This document shows positions 61,401 through 64,000 of a stretch of DNA of 64,000 bases, one piece after another. This DNA comes from Sipunculus nudus (Eukaryota; Annelida; Sipuncula; Golfingiida; Sipunculidae). The notes under the pieces are model-generated. The model saw only the letters and a program-made list of their open reading frames with translations, was not told the DNA's origin and searched no databases. The position numbers and the translations under genes are program-made. Within the stretch, counting starts at the first letter, position 1; each line of letters starts with the position of its first letter. The stretch covers positions 47,091,840 to 47,155,839 of the forward strand of contig CM049322.1 in NCBI GenBank assembly GCA_026874595.1, read 5' to 3'.

Positions 61401-64000
61401 GAGCCTTGTTTTGAGGAAATCTGATTGGAACAATCCAACGTAGTTCGGGCAGAAGCACCGTTTATGACAATGAGGACAGTATAGTCCACACCCACAATAT
61501 GAAATCTTTCTTAATTCATCTTCCAACACAAAATACGATATATATATAATCTGGGAATGAAAGTTATTTTTGCTTGATTTTCAATATATCTTTTATTTGA
61601 ACATTCAAGATATCCTGAATTTCTTGTTATGAGATGCACAATTGAAAGAGAATTGAGATAAATATTGAGAAACAAGAAAGTGAAAGTATGATAACGAAAT
61701 CGTTAGGTATAAAAGTATGCGTTTTTTTCTCTAAAAAGTGAGGGGGATAAATGATACTTTGTCCCCATCATATCATACATATCCCTAAAAAGTGAAGGGG
61801 ACAATGCCCCCCCCCCCCAACGAGGCCCATAATTACTGATACTAATATTACGTATTGCTACCATTCAATTAATTACATATTTATTTTTAATTTTGTTATC
61901 ACAGTAGGGTGTGTATATTTTGGTTTATAATTCAATTATTGTACCTCTACTTTATTCAACAATTTCCCCAGGTGCTCAAATACTAGCGAAAGGTTAGGGG
62001 CAGCATCGTGTTTGACATTAGACGTATGCTTTCAATGATCAGTGCCTTTGGGGAAGGGGAATCAAATAAATGTAAAACAACTGTGTAAAATCATGACATG
62101 AAAAAAAGCCTATGGTTTTCCAGACCAAATACAAAGAACGGTGGGAAAGTGGGAATGCAAAGGGCTCAAACTATATCGTTGTTTCAATATTCAGTAGTCT
62201 ATTCAGTAAATCAGGTTAAGGAAAAGGGGTTGGAAAATTTTGTTCTCCACATATTACGAATTTTAAGCCATCGATCAAACGACAAACCGGGCAACCCTGT
62301 GATATGAGTAAATGTCCACCCCTAAGAGAAAAAGAAGTCCCTGAGATTTTGGCTCAATTTTTTTTTTGTTTTTGTTTTTTTTTTTAGGACCTGCTTTAAA
62401 GGACCTGATATATTTTTTTTATCAGTTGTTTTTATTAACCTTTTATTTATTTATTTAATATCCAGTATAGTTGCAAAACATAATGATTATTTAATGTATT
62501 AAAAAAATGAGAAACATTATATATTCAGAGCTTTTATTCAGAAAATGATATATTAAGGAGAATGGAGTGTATCGTGCAATACGTATTGTACCTGAAGAGG
62601 CAGACCGATACCCAGCTCTAAAATGTATAACCAAGAAGAGAAACAGCCAACCTCGCAAAGATTGAGTATGTTATTGTTTTATTTTAATCTTTATCGTGAC
62701 AACAGTATATCCTATCTATCGGTTTTCTGTGATTATTTGCTAATTTCTGTCCAGTATTTTACTATGGTAATATTCTTTTATTCCGGCAATAGAGACTGAA
62801 TTGTTTTAGTCAAACTTATTGAATGTGTACTTTGAAACGTTCAAGATATTTCCAACTAAAGTGACAGCGTCTTTTATCTGACGATGTATTTGATTATATT
62901 TATGGTAACAAGTACTAAATACCGTCATCTAATACGGGATATCGCTAATACCGATACTCTCGCGTGTGGAGGCAGTAAATGACTGCCTGCTTGAAAAACT
63001 GCAGGCAAACAACTAGTGCCCCCTAGCGTCGAGCCTGACCATTCATTCAACACAGAAGTGTGGGCACTGGACATAGTGTTTTTAATTGCCGATCATCCTG
63101 ATACTTATTATTCATCATATTTAATTTTGCCATGTTAAACCATAATACATAATATGAAAAAAAACATAAGAAAATTCTGCATTCGGCACAGTTTGCATTA
63201 GAATTTGATCTTGAATCTACTGCCTTGTAGCGGATGATATAAGGGAAACGTACACAGGGTCTTTAGTCATTGATAAACGTCATATTTTGCAAATTTCCTT
63301 GAATTATAATACATTATTGTACGAAACTATTGTAACCTCGTCTTTATTCAATGATCGTATAAATTAAAGAGATTCAATGGTGCGTATAAGCTTACAAAGT
63401 GGGGACTGTCAGTTTCGTCCGTGTTTATGAGTGTCCGGCTGAATCACGCTTGCCTGCACAAACAAGCTTCCGGCTGCGCCAGCCAGTCGTTTTTAGCCTC
63501 CATCTGCACGAGGAGCTGCAATAGCGATACCCCGTATTAACGTCTGTCTGATAATGTCCTTGACTCTTACACTTCAGTCAATATGCCGATTAGCGACACA
63601 CCTTGCTTTCATGACGTTGTTGCGGCCACTGTGTAAACAATGCCATGAGACTGATGTACACCATATGAAGTCTAATGCGCTGTTATATGATATTATGATA
63701 ATTTTCCATTTAAAATCCTTATTTTTTCTAAATATGAAATCATCCGCTTTAAAAAAATAAATATTTTATCTTCAACATAACGGCTAAGCAAAGCCTAAGC
63801 AAATAAACCTGCCCAACTATATACCTAAAAGCTTCGAAATCATACCGAAATCTTACTAATATCCGCAGTATCTTAGTATCCTGCCAGGTCAGGGTTATTA
63901 CAAATGTTTTAATCGTCTTTTCCACCACAGGCGCTTTATCCTATATTTACTTGGTCTTAATGTACTGTGCCATCTATAATTTTCGGATGAGGGGTGTTCA
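58427..64000. other. Intergenic region after GST-4
   Basis: It holds the third GGATCCGC-ended MITE. A degenerate repeat rich in gatac/gtatc words lies at 61280-61390, related to 5170-5240; similar words recur at 62560-62620. No gene is supported. Confidence 0.5.
60505..60716. mobile_element. GGATCCGC-ended MITE, copy 3
   Basis: It starts at a degraded gcggattcaaagggg, has the middle aattttgcggcttgg, and ends cttggatccgcccctg. Confidence 0.6.

Noticed and set aside
60751-61495. Several overlapping short ORFs
   Set aside because: No splice context or recognisable domain; overlapping frames on both strands suggest chance.
61274-62635. Possible hAT element with tagggctg/cagctcta ends
   Set aside because: Terminal similarity is weak and the flanks do not share an 8-bp duplication.

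Overview
The window is eukaryotic DNA: genes broken by GT-AG introns, long AT-rich non-coding stretches, microsatellites, tRNA-derived SINEs, DNA-transposon MITEs and an LTR retrotransposon. The genes are sigma-class glutathione S-transferases (GSTs) of invertebrate type. With the repeat style (blocks carrying TGACCTTTGACC and GGCGCCACC motifs), this suggests a marine invertebrate, most likely a mollusc. The species cannot be fixed from the sequence.

Layout. Four sigma-GST genes share one five-coding-exon structure with identical intron phases. GST-1 (+, 199-4310) and GST-2 (+, 8078-13266) are a direct tandem pair with matching introns and 3' UTRs. GST-3 (-, 41550-34319) and GST-4 (+, 52934-58426) are a divergent head-to-head pair. 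GST-2 has a TATA box and a non-coding first exon, and GST-3 and GST-4 have candidate non-coding first exons. GST-1, -3 and -4 look intact (208, 206 and 206 aa). GST-2 has lost its ancestral exon-4 splice donor and part of its glutathione-site loop, but an in-frame replacement donor can be proposed.

Between the pairs, 13.3-34.3 kb is repeat-rich. A young 8163-bp Ty3/gypsy-type element (18549-26711; 777-bp LTRs with three differences seen by eye, TSD TATA) sits in the second copy of a local tandem duplication. Its Gag begins with an RRM-like domain, and its gag-pro junction has a textbook -1 frameshift signal (A AAA AAC, 9-nt spacer, H-type pseudoknot). Protease, RT, RNase H and integrase follow, and Pol ends in an acidic tail. 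Gag carries a stop and a frame change, and the first RNase H catalytic Asp is Asn, so this copy is probably dead.

Other mobile DNA with readable boundaries: a 2024-bp hAT-like element (45368-47391, 8-bp TSD) with nine copies of a 13-bp motif, a PIF/Harbinger-type MITE (39405-39960, TSD TTA), a long-TIR MITE inside a minisatellite (43259-43822), a solo LTR (53892-54673, TSD AATG), and SINEs at 6030, 48495 (12-bp TSD) and 53270. The GSTs are cytosolic detoxification enzymes; nothing in the window forms an operon or pathway beyond this family cluster.
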